Assembly: GCA_023079485.1 (NCBI GenBank)
Contig: CM041104.1
Coordinates: 3,969,676 to 4,033,675, forward strand
Direction of reading: 5' to 3'
Source: Archilochus colubris
Lineage: Eukaryota; Chordata; Aves; Apodiformes; Trochilidae
Length of the DNA: 64,000 nt
A program made the position numbers and the translations under genes. The notes below the pieces were generated by a model. That model saw only the letters and a program-made list of their open reading frames with translations, did no database searches and was not told where the DNA came from. Numbering within the stretch: the first letter of the stretch is position 1; each line of letters begins with the position of its first letter. Shown in pieces: positions 10,799 through 24,750 of the stretch.

Positions 10799-13700
10799 CT
10801 GCCTGCCTAAAATTCGCATCACTAAAGGAAGCAGGCAATTTTTTATCTAGTGGACTGGTGCCATGTGTGGGGATCCAGTGGCTCAAATCCACATTTGTTT
10901 TTTCATTAACTAAGTGCCTAATTAAACTTGTATGTGTCATAGTTGTATGTGTCATTTCTGATGGAAATACATAACCTTTGCCACTCAGCCCCAGGAAATC
11001 TGTTTCCCAGGGCTGGTGCATTGGCTGTGCTCTGGTTCCTGAGCAACATCCAGCACCACTGACTGCTCTGGCTTCAGGCTGAGCACAGGAAAGCTCTTTC
11101 TCCAGCAGATGCACTGCTCCCCTGGGCAGATTGTTTATAGGAGCAGTTGCTCATTTTTGCTTTTCAAGGCAAAATACACTCAGTGCTGGAGTCCTGGGTA
11201 GGTGCTCTCCCAGTCCGTACTTCCCTCAGTCCTCAGCTGATGGCTCTGCAGGCATCTGCCCAGTTTCCCTGTGTCAAGGGCTCTGCTCCCTACCAAGGCC
11301 ACTTTCCATAATGTCAGCAAGAGTTAGAGCAGCCTTACACATCCAGATATTTAAAGGAAATGTGAAATACTGATATAAAGAGATGAGATGCTTGGGAAAT
11401 TGAAGAGCAGAATTCCCTGAAAACTCTCCTATAATGAACTTTGCAGCAGAAACCCGCACAGTTTATGGGCTGTAGCCCAGCCCTGTGGGGCTTACTCTCA
11501 TCATTAGGGTGCTGCAGCACCCAGCCCTGTTTGGTCCTCCTCACCTTGCTAGGACAGGGCCTTGGCGTGGGCATTACATGCATGGATGTGATGAAAGAAC
11601 CTGCCTGCTCCTTATGCAAGACCTAGAGGTTGTCTGAACATCTCAGAGACATCTGCTCTTGTCACATCACAAATCCTCTTCGTCCCTCTTTGGTGCAGAA
11701 CTTTATTCTGGTGGTTGATCCTTGATGAGAAGAAGAGCATCTCCTCACAGTTAACAGGCTTTCCCTGATTTTGCCTCTTTTTCCCAGGTTTTAGCTAGCC
11801 CTGGAACTTCTGCTGTCCCCTGGTGCAGGCACAGGGAACCAGAGGTGATCCAAGCTGTGCCAGCAGTGTACTGGGTGGAATGCCTGGAGTGGCACTGCCC
11901 CCCTTGGCTGCCAGTCGGAGCAAAATCTGGAAATTGGATCTGTCTCCAAAAGAGTTTGATTTTTTAATTTGCTTTCTGCTTGATTTAGCTATTTTGTGAA
12001 ACAATCTCAGCAGTGAAAAGCCTTTTCAGAATAGAACAGGAAGGTTTTCTTTCTTCTGAAAATACTGAAACAAGATGTTTTGATGCTGCCAGATCCCTTT
12101 ATTTGTTTTGTTTCAAAACAAAATTCCAGTGAAATGTAGTCAGTTTTGTGAAATAGTTTGATTTTGATGGGTCTCTGTATGCTGGCTTAAATATTTTTCC
12201 AGCTATCTCCATTTGGGAGAAGCAGTGGGGAAGGCAGAGCAGATGTCACACAGCTTGTTGCAGGACTGGAGATCTGGCACCCCTCTGACAGACAGATCTC
12301 TGGAAGGGTGGGGACATGGTGTAGGTGCACCCAGGCCTCAGGAAGGGATGTGTTAGAGGGCAGAGTCATAGAAACCTCTCTGATGGCAGCTCCATGGAAA
12401 CCACTGGTGGTCTGGCTCTGGTATCAGCCTCTTCTACTGATTTTCCAAGTGACCTGAAGCAAATGTCTGTGGCCCAGGGACCTGTAAGAAGGGGAATAGT
12501 AAGAGGAATAATGGAGTGACCCCTCAAAATGCTGCTTCTTCTAAAACTTTAGACTTTTTAGGACTCTGACACCCTTTTGAGTTGTTATTTTGAACATCAG
12601 CTTGAACAATGCAGCCCTCCTGGAGGCTGTGGGCTCTTTGCTCTGTGCAAAGCAAGCAAGAACAGTAATTGCCTCGACCTATGAGTTTTTATTAAGACAG
12701 GTGGTGTCAGAAGAATTTAAATGCAGATCCCAGCATTCTGTAGGCACAAAAAGAAATTCAGGCTTTGCAAAGTCAAAGAGAAGCAGTTTTGTCCTCCTGG
12801 GAGCTACAAAATAGGTTGAGATGCCAAAAATAACCTGATACTAGTTATAGATGCTCCAACTCTTTTACTGAGACATGAAAACTTGAGCTGGGTTTAATAC
12901 AAGAGACTTGCTTAGTGTCACTGTGACCTTCTGCAGTATTCCCATCCCAGTTTTAACCAAATTACAGATTAATCCATTCTGTCATTTCATTTCTTTATTC
13001 TGGCTCTTGTGCTGGGCTGGGCTTATCCTGCAAAATTTCCTCAGTGAGATTCAACTTGTCTTTGTGACGGCTCCATTTCTTCCATGAATTCCTTTGCACA
13101 AAAACCTGGTTCCCAAATGGTGGGTCTGTGTAATCAGGGAACAGAGACAAATTCAGGCTCTGATTCTCAGAAACACCTAAATGAAACAAGAAGTTCTCAG
13201 AGGTGGTTTAGGGGCTTGAGGTCACTGTTCTGATCAATTTAGAGTGAGGGACCCAGATGGTTTAGGATGTTTTTAAGTTTCACACTTGTTTGACAGAGCT
13301 GAAAGCCACACCAAATTCCAGAGAGAAAATATTTGGCCCTACTTGGAGATTTATGGCCTGAGGATTTTTCTAAAGGCAATTATCTAAACCTCAAATTAAG
13401 CTGGCAAATTCCTCCTCTACAGACAGAGAAAACAGGAAATCATTTGAGCAAGGCCACAGAGGTGGCCTCACCCTGGGGACATTTGGTTGCCTGCAGTGCT
13501 GGGGGTGCTGGAATGGCACAGGGGATCCCCCTGCAGGGTCGTGCAGTTGGTCCCAAGCCCAACTCCTCTTTCCTGGTGCCCAGCCCCAGCTGCAGCAGCC
13601 AAGAGTGCCAAGAGCCTGGCCCAGTCCCACTGGAGTTTGTTTGAGCCAAGCCAGATTGGAGAATCTGTGTGTCACTCCATCCCAGGACATGCCTCTGCCC

Positions 13701-16700
13701 CTCAGCAGGAGGGTGATGTCTCCACAGCTCATCCCTGACCACACACAGACCTTCCTGTGCAAGCTCTGAGAGCAGCCCCAAGGTCTTCCCATGGAAGGGG
13801 AGATTCCAGGCAGGAGGTGAAGGGGCTGGGATGTGGAGGTTGTTTCTTCTCCCCACATTTATCATTCTAGTTATTAAGTATTTCTCATGCTCCTTTCTAG
13901 TCTCAGGAGTACCAGAACCCACTCCGTGTTTTGGAGAAGCTGTGAGCTGGAGAGAGGCAGGGTTTCAGCTGGGGATGTCTCAGAGGAAAGATGAACAGTC
14001 TGATATTCTGGGAATGATCATGGCTCCTGCTCCTCGGCAGCACTGGTGGCTCCTGCAGTGCCTGAGTGGAGGTGAGAGGAGAGGCAGCAAAAGGGGTCAC
14101 TGGAACACAGAGAGATAAACAAAGGATAATCTTCCAGGTAACAATTCATCATTTAAAGCCAAAGCAGAGAAACAATTTCCCAGCTAGCACGGCATTAAAC
14201 AGATGGACTAAACCACTTCAGTGGCAAGCAGGTCTCTCAGGGCTCAGAAAACCCACTGATCCATGGCCATAGGGAGATTATCCTGGATGGCTCAGGTCTT
14301 TCCAAGCCTGGACAGCCAAATCCTTCACCATAGCCACTGCTTTTATTGATTTTTTTATTTGCATAAAGGGCCAGCAATGCCTCTGGAGGATGCCTGCAGT
14401 GGTACAGACCCTGCCTGAGGAACAGATGCTCTCCTGGCGAATCATTTCAAGATCTCTCATCAAGAGAGTAAACATGAGCCATTTGTGCTGCCTTTCCCCC
14501 AGCCTCCTCCTCTGTCCTCAGCCTTGCCCTGCTACTGCCAGAGCTACTGTTTCAGTGTCAAAGCATGCAGAACTGGTTTAATGTCCTGCTGATTTGCCTG
14601 GTTTGCTTCAGGCAGAGCTCTTGTTTTTTCCAGGTCATGTTGGAAGTATCTCAAAAGCCAGCAAAGAGAGAGGAAAGGCCCAGGAGTTGCTTAGCATTGT
14701 GTTCTGGGATTTAGCACATTCATGAACTTTCTAAACAAGGAAGAAGCCAGAGGGGCAGCTGTGCAGCACTTTGAAAGTCGGGGGCAGTCAGAAAGTCAGA
14801 GATGCAGAAGAAGGAGGTGATTGGGCACCTTGCCCTGTCTGTGTCAGGATGTCTCCATCATGGGGGTGCAACAGCTCTGTAGCCATGTGGCATTCAGTAA
14901 GCATGAGAGCATTTTTCCTTTCCTCCTCCAGTCCTGAGTGGGCAGGTCAGTGCCTGGGCAGCCTCCCTGTCTGCTCTGAAAGCCTGGTGAGAGGAGGAGG
15001 AGGAGAAGGAAGGAGAGCTCACAGCTACCCAGAGCGGCTGCTGCTGCTGTTGCTCTTGGAAAGCTGTCACTGACACCTTGCTGTGCAGGGCTCTGACGTC
15101 AGATGCCTCTGACAAACTTTGCTGTCAGTCAGAAGCTTTTTCACAAACAGAGACAGTGGCAATTTGCAATGCAAACACCAGTCCTTGCTGGCCTTCTTTC
15201 CCCTCTTTTCATTTGCAAGCACACAGATTGAAATTTTAAATTGCTGGTCCATTAATGGCCTCCCAAATGAACGAACCTTCCCATGGTGTCTTGTGCTGTG
15301 TCCTCTCCTCTCCCATGGCCCTTAGGACTTCTCCCACTCCCAGGGAGCCTCCTCAAAGCAAGTGAGAACTTGAATCTTTGCCTCCACCACCATGAAGCTC
15401 TCAGGAGCCAGGAGTATGGGAGATGGTGACCACAGCAAACCCCTTTATCTCCTGAGAATGATCATGCTTAAAAGGTGGCAGAGATTCTGCAAAGGCTTAT
15501 TTGTCCCTCCCTCTCCATTCACCTTGCTTTTCTTGCCTTTCCCCCCTTTCATCTTTGCTGAAGGAAGCAAGGTTGGCTGGTGCTCTGAAGATCCTGGGAT
15601 CCTGCACAGGGAAGCAGGACAGCAGGGCTGGTACACTTTTCTTCTCCATCCTGAGCTATGCTTGATCCCAGGAAGAGTAGTATTTGCTGGAACATGTCAG
15701 TAAATCCCCCAGTTTTACAGGAGGTCACCTTCCCTAATCCACGATGTTCAATTGCGTAACTGAGATACTGAACAAATAGCTTAAATTTAATCTTTGTTTT
15801 CTCCCATCTCAAGCGTGGCAAATCAATTCCTGGGCAAGCAGTGCTTCAGCACAAGCCTGGGAACACATGCTGGTCATGTTAACCTCCAAAAGAGCAGGAA
15901 AAAAAATGAGAGAAATAAACCAAGTGAGGGTTTACTGCCTGTTGCAGCTCTTCTCTCTGTCCAGCACCACTCCAGATCTGGGGGTTTGATGCCTTCAGCA
16001 AGGAATTTGCCCCTTTGCTGCTCTGCCACAGCGCTGCAGGTGCACAGCTCTGTCCAGGTGAGGTCCTGGGCCAAAGGCAGGAGATGTTGCTCTGGGTGGC
16101 ACCAGATGGGTGCACTTTTGAGCAGCCTCATGTTGGTGTCGTGAGGCACCAAATCTCATCTTCACAGAAACTCCTTGTCCAGCACTAACAGGAGCCCAGC
16201 TGCCCCTGGCATATTAAAGACAGCAGAGAAAGGCCAAGGACAAGGGGCAGCAGGGCTTCAGCAGTGCTTAGAAGGTGTCCTGCTGGCAATATGCCTGAGA
16301 AGCATATTTGGTTTTTTTGTTTTCCTCCCTGCTTATTTTTCTTTGGTTCATTAATGACCTTTCATACAACAGCAGGGATATTAATAGGATGCTTTCATTC
16401 CAAATGTCCCCATTTCCCCTCCCTGCTCCCCATCTCCCAGCACTTTCTGGCACTCTGACAGCTTCCTTCACATTAATTAAAACAAATAGCAAAAATTTCA
16501 TCAGGGTAATTAAAAAAACCTAACCACATGGGCCAGCATAAAGGTGTCTGGGGGTCTGGACCAGACTTGGGGATGGGATGTCGTTCTGCAAGTGGATCCC
16601 AAGCAGCTGGGGTTTGCATGGGCAGGTGTGTGCAGGGAAGTACCCCCATGGCTTCAAACTTTGTGGTGCCAGAGGTAACGAGAGATCAGCATAGGTTTCT

Positions 16701-17320
16701 AAACTGGGTGAGAATGAGTCCATTCCAACTCTCCAGGGATGCAAGGAAGCCCCAGATCTCTGCTCCTGGAGGCAGCCAGGGGAACAGGGGCTGCCCCCAC
16801 CCCACAGAGCATCTTTTGCCCCTGAATTAAAAGCATAGCCTCAAATCTCCTAATTTACCCTGAGTTTTTCTCTTTATTAGTATTCATGGTGGGAGCCATC
16901 TGGACTGGGTACTTTATTAGCTTAGAATAATTCAGCTGCTTTGTTAATCTCATCCCATTTCATGGAGTTTGCTCCAGTTTCCTCCCGGTGCAGCCCAGGA
17001 CAGGGCAGCTCTGCCATCATCACTCTCCTGGTTGGTGGCTGTGCCATCACCCAGGGACCCACAACAGAGTGGCCCAATGGCCTGACCATCTAGTGTCATA
17101 TTCCTCATCAGGGACCTTCCCCAGACCCCCAGGAGCCCAGCTCCTCTGCCATGGCAGCCACTTGCTGTGCTCCAAACACTGGCCTTGTTGCAAAGCCATA
17201 ATTGAGCCCTTATCAGCCTAAATTATTAAATTGCCCTCTGTGGAGAGAAACCAACTTGCCAGAAAATTTCCTTCTGCTCTGCCTGTAGCATTACATGGTC
17301 TGCAGGCTGGCATTAAGTTG
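10799..17320. other. intergenic sequence
   Basis: No gene, LINE or LTR is recognised. Purine-rich (GAG)n-like sequence occurs at about 14990-15017, followed by a short (GCT)n run near 15031-15050. AT-rich blocks with TTAATTAA-type motifs occur at about 16465-16520 and 16850-16960. Short open frames on both strands appear to be chance. Confidence 0.65.
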
Positions 17321-17400
17321 TCTCCTCTCCTCTCCTCTCCTCTCCTCTCCTCTCCTCTCCTCTCCTCTCCTCTCCTCTCCTCTCCTCTCCTCTCCTCTCC
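17321..17400. repeat. (TCTCC)16 microsatellite
   Basis: Eighty bases made of sixteen perfect TCTCC units, flanked by AAGTTG and CCTTTCTC. The opposite strand is pure purine (GGAGA)n. The array creates spurious open frames of repeated LLSSP or ERRGE on the two strands. The lack of interruptions suggests it is young and length-variable. Confidence 0.97.
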
Positions 17401-19589
17401 CCTTTCTCTCCACTCTGCTGGAGAAATAGCAGGAACCATGTGAGTGAGATCATCTGCTCCAAAATTACTCACCCTGAATTAATCACCCAGAATTTCAGCA
17501 ACTGCAGTGGGAGTGAGCCCCGGGTCACTGGGGAAGGATCTGGGGGCTCAGGGATGGGGAAGCAGCCCCACAGCAGGTGCCCCCAGGGAGAAAGTGCTGG
17601 AGGGAAGGGTCCTTGCTTTTCTTTGTCTGCTGCTGAGCTGGGGCTTGTGTGAGGATTTTGTGGTGGGTGCTGTGGCAGGAGTGTGTAGGAGTTAGCACTG
17701 TGCCTGCTGTGTCCTGAGGGACAGCCTGGTTATGGCCTCAGCCAGGACATTTCCCAACAGTGTCCTGTTTTCCTTGCCCAGCGGCTCTCCTCAGGTAGAG
17801 CCAGTGCTCTGCACAATGGGGGTTAAGTTATAGATAGAAGAGTGTGGCCAGCAGAGAACTTCAGATTACTTCCCTGTGTCACCATAAATAAATAAGAAGT
17901 GCTCATTGAGAGAATCAGGCTTCTCTCTCCCATGAAGCCAGCCCTGACCTAGCTGGGTACTTCCCTGCCCATTGCCTGAGTGCTGGGGGCAGTGGGAGGG
18001 GGCTGGGGGCTGACCCCAGAAGGATGCTGCAGGCTAGTCCCAGCATTTGGGAGGCTCTTTGACAGAAAGGGGACTTCTAGATCACTCTGTAGTTGCAGGG
18101 TGACAATGGAGACAAGGAGAGCATCTCCATAGCAATCTGTTACCACTGTTCTCCTCCAACAATGCTGTGTCTGTAGTGCCTGGGGTGCTCTCAAGTGGGT
18201 GCAGCTCCCTGGTACCCTGGTTGGGTCTGTGCATCCTTCTATCCTGGCTTTCCCTTGAAGGAAAGTGCAAAGGGGGAAAGGACTTTGGGGTCTGGCACAA
18301 GCTGGATTTGCCCAGACAATTGGTTTGACCCAATTTAGGAAACTATGTGAATCCCAGCAGGAATAAAGCAATTGGACTGGGCTGGAAAAGGCAAAGCAGC
18401 AAACAGAGCAGGGAAAGTGACCCATTAGGGAGCAGTGGGAGAGCCAGCAGCACAGCAGCAAGAGGTGATGGGGAACAGATGACTTCTGCTGCCAGCAGTG
18501 ACATGGTGGCCCCAGCAGGGTCTCAGCAGCCCTCAGGAGCCCTGCCTGTGGAGAGGTGACGTGGCTCAGGTGCAGAGACACAGCCAAATACCAAGCATCT
18601 AGAGCAGGTTTGCACCTTGGCTAGAGCTGAGCCTGAACACCAAGAGGTGTTCCTGGTACCATGAATCTGATCTTCAGATGTCTCACTATATCTGTGCTTA
18701 ATATTTTGCTCCCAGTCCCAGACTGTTCCTTTCTTCTCCCAAATCCTGACCTTCACAATTTGTTCATTGATATGTGATCCATAGCCATGTTTGCTGGCAT
18801 AATCCTGTATTCCCAGTAGGTAAAACGATGCTCACCTGCTCAGGTCCAGCAGTAGGAATGACTTTTTTCCCAAAGAGGATCTCAAAGCACTCTGCTTTTG
18901 TCACCCCACTTACAGAGGTGCAGAGGCAGAATCAGGTTTGTTAAACATCATCCAGCAAAACCAGCACCCACAGCCAGGTGACTGGCATGAAGGACAAGCT
19001 GCTGGGAGCTGCTTCATGGGGACACAGGGGCCAACACTGCCTGCATCAAGCCAGGAACACCTCTTTTTTCTTCCCCAAATATTTTTGCTGGCAGTGTTGA
19101 TCTAATAACATATTACCCACTACACAGACAGAGAGGGATGCCACGCTGTTGCTGGGGAAAAACAGCTTCATTCAGCCCTGAGCTCAACTCCTGGTCCTGA
19201 AGTCAGCTGCTGGCTCCATAAAGCCACCTAAATCTGGGACACCAAGGGGGGACAATGTCTCAGCTCCAGCCCTCTCCACTACAGCAATGATGCTGACTCT
19301 AAATCAAACATTCACCTTGCACAGGTAAGTCTGTTGCACACCAAGACGTGGTGGCTGAGGGAACAAGGAGGATGCTTCCCCCCAAGTGAATGTTTCCACC
19401 GTGTGTTAACACTGAGATCAGTTCAAAATAGGGATGCTCAGAGATGCAGGCTGAGAGCAAGGGTTCCCATCAAGGGGTGCATGTGTTTGCTCAGGGATTC
19501 TATGGGGGCTTAGGAATACTTGGGAAATTAGACTTTTTTTTTTTTTCCCTTCCTTTTGGTGCTTTCTGGAAAATCACATGCCTTAATGA

Positions 19590-20030
19590 AATGCTTGTGT
19601 GTGAGCTTTAAGTAGTCGGTAGACTAGATAAGGTCCAAATCCATTTTGATCATGCTTCATCTGTTTCAGAGAATCCAAAATATTTTTTAGGATTTATGCC
19701 CATCATAAAACCAAGCTCCTGTCCCAAACCAGCCGTAATAAGGCATGGCTGAAAATATAAAGATTTAATAAAAACTTGTGGAGTAATTTGGCTCTTAATC
19801 CCAAACACAATCTTTCTGCTCAAATAACTGCAGCCCCTGTAAGATTAAATTCTCCTTATATATTGTTTGTAAGTCTGATACCTTCTATCAAGCTTAGCCG
19901 GGTTTTAAGTTCTTAAATCGTGGCTCTGTAATTGCACATCTTACTCAGTTGGGATGCAAAGTGTTCCCACTTTTGTAAATCTTTTGTAAAGATTTCTTCA
20001 TATCAGGCAGCACTGTGTGACACTTGTATG
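19590..20030. promoter_or_regulatory. candidate AT-rich distal element
   Basis: This stretch departs from its surroundings in being AT-rich. It is dense in TTTAAT, AATAAA, TTAAAT and CAAATA words, with isolated CpGs (AGTCGG, AGCCGT, AGCCGGG, ATCGTGG) retained. No simple repeat or transposon is recognised in it. That texture is typical of conserved developmental enhancers, but only an alignment can show conservation. Confidence 0.22.
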
Positions 20031-21289
20031 TATTTTGAAAGCTGTGCAGTGCAGGGAATGCAAGAGGGTGATGATCTCTGAAAGTGAGAGGAGTGTAGAG
20101 AAACAAGATAAATCAGGTGCCTCGAGTTGCCAAAGAGTGGGTGTGAGTCCACCTGTGCCTGGTTAGGGCAGGCCCCCTATTACCAGGGGGCCAATAAAGG
20201 TGGGACACACAGCCACAGAGGGTAGCCCAGCCCAGCTCTACTCTTGTGTGAGGCAATGGAGGAAGCCAGCAGCTCGTTGAGCCTCAGGAGCAAGAAAGGC
20301 TCTTCCTGCAACAGAGGAGGCTGTGGCTCATGTTCTCATTTTACCACTAAGCAGCAGGTTCCATAAAAACCAGGACATCTGCAAACTGTTCTTGAAGTGA
20401 CTGCTTCATAAATGATGGAGAATCTGTTCCTCAGGCAGACAGGTCTTGGGGAATGGTAAGAATAATCATTCTCTTTGCCCTAGGCTTCATTTTCTTCTAA
20501 TAATTAGCAAAATTCTGATTCCCAATGGATAACTGAATGGACCTTTTACATGTGAGGTTCCAGGAGAAACAGGCAGTGAGGGCAAGAGGTTCCAGTGAGG
20601 ATGCTCCAGATCCAGTTGGAGCTGCAGAATGAAGGATCCAATGTTTGTGGGGTGGGAAACTCAACCTGCCTTTTGTTAGTTTTGTTGCTTTTTTTTTTTT
20701 CTTTAATGGTCTTCCTCAGGCCAGGAACACACAGTGCTCCCTTCCCAAGGCTTAATTTGCCTTGTGCAGGGAGTGTGGCTGGCAGGAGGGACCATCCACA
20801 GTCAGGGCTCGACCTCCATCACCTCCTGCTACTTTATCCCAGTCCTCCCTTTCCCAGAGTCTCATACAAGTGCCTTTTCCTTCCTCAGAGGACTGTGTCA
20901 GGATCCAGAATACACATTGCTGGGGCTCCATGGGAATGGGAAATCACTGTAAGAGCACCCTTGCTTGTGAAACTCAGTCCTAATTCCTTGTCTGGAGCAG
21001 ATGATTTTGTCTGTATCTGTACCATGGGCACCTCCCAAAGCAGCTGCTGAGGAACAGTGAGAAAACACAGCCTTAGAACAGAAGAAATAACCCTTGGCTT
21101 TATTGCAGTTTGCTTGGACAAAATCAAGATCCTGCAAAGGAACTGTCACTCTGAAGGACCAGCTATGCTGGTTTTCTCCAGCCAAAGCTCTCTAGAACCC
21201 CTGCTGCCTTGGGGCACGCTGGAGAAATGCCCTGAAAACTGTGTGGCTGCAACAGGCAGGTCCTCTCTGCTCCTTGCTCACTCAGCAAA

Positions 21290-21500
21290 ACGTCACAGCC
21301 AGGTTATATTTAAGTCTCAGCTTGAATATCATTGTCATAACCTCCCATGCGATCTGCCTGGGCCGTGTCATAATTAATGGTGCCCTTGCTCAGAGTACAA
21401 GTGGAACATGTGATGGCTCAGCTAGCTATAAATCACGACAGAGTTTCCATCTGGTCCAGCATCTATTTATACCTCACCAGCCCCAATTAACTTTGAAACT
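21290..21500. promoter_or_regulatory. candidate distal element with clustered transcription-factor words
   Basis: The block contains GTCATAATTAATGG, GCTAGCTATAAATCACGACAG, CTATTTATACC and CCAATTAAC. These resemble homeodomain and MEF2-like words and sit close together with isolated CpGs. It contains no recognised repeat. Function is inferred from composition only. Confidence 0.22.
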
Positions 21501-24039
21501 TGGGGCTGGTGGTTAAGGAGAAAAATTTTTCTTGAAAAGAGTAATGGGATATGCGGTGATATGGATGAAATAGTCCAGTGCAAAGAGGGCAGTGAAGCTC
21601 CTGTGGGCTTCAGAACAAGGGTCTGTGGCTGTGTTCACAGCAGTGAGGGATGATACAAGAATAATCTGGGCTGCATCATCCTCTGTGCAGGCCCCCCCAG
21701 CTCTGCAGTGTAGCAGCACAGCAAAGGGGGCTAAGGATGAAGGGGAGTGGAGGGCATGGTGGGGATCATGGCTCTCTCTCCATCCATGCTGGAGCAAAGC
21801 CCCAGCAAGGGGCACAATGTAGTGATGCTGTGCTAGTGCCTTCCTAAAAAGGAGTCAGATTCTGGTTCTTTGGTATCCACCTCCCCCATCCCTCCCTCCC
21901 ACTTTTCAGCTCTTTTGCTCTTGCAGCAGTAATACTCCTGGAGCCCTGGCTGGCTCCCAGCTCAGGTAATTACACGCTGTCTTCTGGTATTTAAACAGGA
22001 TATTTGCTTTCCTTGTTTTCCTGTCCCACATGGCTGTGCAGGGCTGTGGGCAGCTTGTCACCCCAAGTGAGCATGTTTTCCTGGCAAAGGCAGTCATCCT
22101 GGTGTGCCCAGCTCCAAGTGGGCATTTTGTAAACTTGGGATTATGTAGATGCCTTCTGAAGGGCACTACAGTGGGCTGTGGGATTGCCTGGGCCAGACAC
22201 AGTGCCCTGTAAAGGCACTTTCCCTATACCCACCTTGACAGGACCCTTTTCATCCTGGATTCTTAGCCAAGAAAAGTCCCAGCCCCACCAGTTATTCTTC
22301 AAAAGTCAGCCTGTGGCTCACACCAAGTCACCTCTTCTTGGTTTCTATGAACTTTCTTTTTAGGTTAACTGCTTACAGAAGCCATCTCCAGCACTAACAG
22401 CACAGACCTGGCAGGAGGATGAGAGAAACAGGATTAATGCATGTCAGCCCTGCTTTAAAACCTACCAGGAGGTCACGAGAAGCAATACTCAGCCCTTTGC
22501 CTGCATTCCAGGAGCTGTACTGAGGATCCTTCACCTGCCTCTGGGCTTCTTTCCACCACACTCCTGGGCACGGGTGGATCACCACACTGCAGCTTGCTCC
22601 ACGGCAATAAGAACAAACTCCAGGGAGGAAAAAGTCCTACTTTCTAGCAGATCAGATCTATTCTTGTGCTTTATTGGACTCCCTGTAAAGGAACCTCGCA
22701 GAAAGTTGGCAGCAATTTGCTTTTTTTCTTCAGAGTTTCTAGAGTGAGGATGTCTGATTAGCTAAAGGCTCACAGCACTGCAGGGAGATAGAAGTTCTTG
22801 GAGAAAAAAGTGGAGCACAGTCCTGTTTCCTAAGGGTGGAGGGGAAAAGCTCTGGATGGTGGAACTCAGCCCCAGGCTGCAAGAAGCCACCTTTGCCTGT
22901 GCTACCTGACCACTGCAGAACCTGTTATTAAGCTTAGCCTGCCCTTGGGCAGGAAGGGATTGGTTTTGCTGGCCAAGCTTGACTTGGCATTCCAGCTTCT
23001 TGATGAAGAGAGTCCCGGGGCTCAATACCTTCTGCTCTCTGGTGTGCACAAGAAGCAGTGCAATATCCTGTCAGCCTCATGCGTCTGCACCTGAGTCTCA
23101 GTTTGCAGAGGGTCAGGCAAGGGACAATCCTACAGCTTCCAGCTCCTCCTGTCCAGCTTCTGCTGACTGCAGCACAGCTCCAGGTTCTGCTGAAGTTGTG
23201 ACAGTGCTGTCGGGCTGCAGCTGATTACTGCAAAACACTGGAGAAAAAGAGCTGCATTATAAAGCCATGTTTTCCTTGCTGGAAAGGAACTCACCAATAA
23301 GCATTCCATAAGACTGGCATTCTTTTTTTTGCAAAGTCTCTGAATTTGAGCTGGGTGGTGGTTTGGTGCCAAGAAGCCTGGGAATTGGGAGAGATGCCTG
23401 GCACAGTTTTGCTCCGTGTGCAGCAGTGATAACCCAGAGCAGCTTCTCTCCACCACTGGTCTCAGCCTCCCAAGCAATGGAAGTGCTCCAAGAGGATGGT
23501 TAGGCTGGGCCTGATATATTCTCACTCATTTCCCATGTCTTGTTTCTTCATCATCCTGGTGCATACAGACTGCTTGCTCATGGCTTCCCTGTGCTCAGGG
23601 CTGCTTGGAGATATTATTATCCCTGGGGCTCAGCCCCAGGGCAGTAGAGCAGGTGGCTGTCTCTGGCAGCAAGAAAACTGGGAGAGGAAAAGGAAAGGGT
23701 GGGAGAAAGTAAAATCTGTGACACCTTTAGTGTGCATCAGTAACTGCTGCTTAAAGCAGCAAATTCCTCTGGCTCTGGGGTAGCTGCACTGGGCAGTGTA
23801 AAGAAGGCAACAGACCACATGTAGGAGACTTACCCTATGGAGAACACCCACACCCAGTTTTCGTGTGCAGCTCTGGAAGGGATCAGTGTGTTTCCTGGCC
23901 ATTCAGTGGATGGAAGGCAGACTTAGTCCTGCAGCATCTAACGGGGCAACCAGAGGTGTCTGGGCTGCAGGAGACCAACGGTGCTGTCAGAGGAGTCAGC
24001 AGTTTGACAGGACCCTGGAGGGTTCTGCTCCAAACCTCC

Positions 24040-24750
24040 TTGGGCTCACCGTGGTGCAAAGGGTCACACAGGCACCAAACAGCACGAAGCTGAGCCAGAG
24101 CACAGCCCTGCCCTGCCCTGCCCTCCTCTCTTTTTCCAGGTCTCTCCAAACCTTTGGCAATGCAAATGCCACAGGAGATTGAAGCTGTTTTGCCCCACGG
24201 AGGTGGCAGTTGCTGGGTGCAGAGGGAGCAGCCCTTGGCTTCACCCGTGGGAGATGCTCGGGGCTTGATGCTTGCAGGATGTTGTGCAGTTCGCCCGCCA
24301 CATTTCACAGCCCACCCTTGGCACCCCTGCGGGGTGTGTGTGTGTGTGACATTCCTTCCCTTCCTCCTTCTCCTTGAGCTCATTCTCAGCCCTGCTTTGC
24401 CGAGCAGCTCCGTTCAGGCTGTGCTTGGGGACCGCTGGTGGCAGATGGTGTGCGTGTGCTGGTGAGGCAGTGCCACGTCACAAGCTCTCCGAGACATTTG
24501 GCCAGGCTTCCTGACAGCCACATCCCACCACCCAGGAGCTCAGCTTTCTGGCAAAGCAACTCTCCCTGGCTCAGTGCAGAGCCGGCACCAAACGCTTTAT
24601 CTGTGCTCCTCATGGGGAGAGGTTTGGTGGTTGGTGGGGCTGCCCTCTGCCCAGGGCCAAAGGAATTTGCCACACAGCAAAAGCCATGCAACCAAACAAG
24701 AAGTGATGGTCCCTGCCAGCCTGGACCACCTCCTTCTGCTGCGTCACACC
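24040..24750. other. CpG-elevated intergenic stretch
   Basis: Roughly twenty CpGs occur in about 700 bases (for example CACCGTGG, CACCCGTGG, TCGCCCGCC, GCCGAGC, CACGTCAC, AACGCTT, TGCGTCAC), in a desert where they are otherwise sparse. Two half-CRE words (CGTCA) fall at about 24475-24479 and 24741-24745, and a GT run lies inside. It could be a distal enhancer or a weak promoter of a non-coding RNA. No open frame in it looks like a protein. Confidence 0.35.

Noticed and set aside
17218..17443. Open frames with repeated LLSSP or ERRGE motifs
   Set aside because: They are translations of the (TCTCC)16 microsatellite, not a protein.
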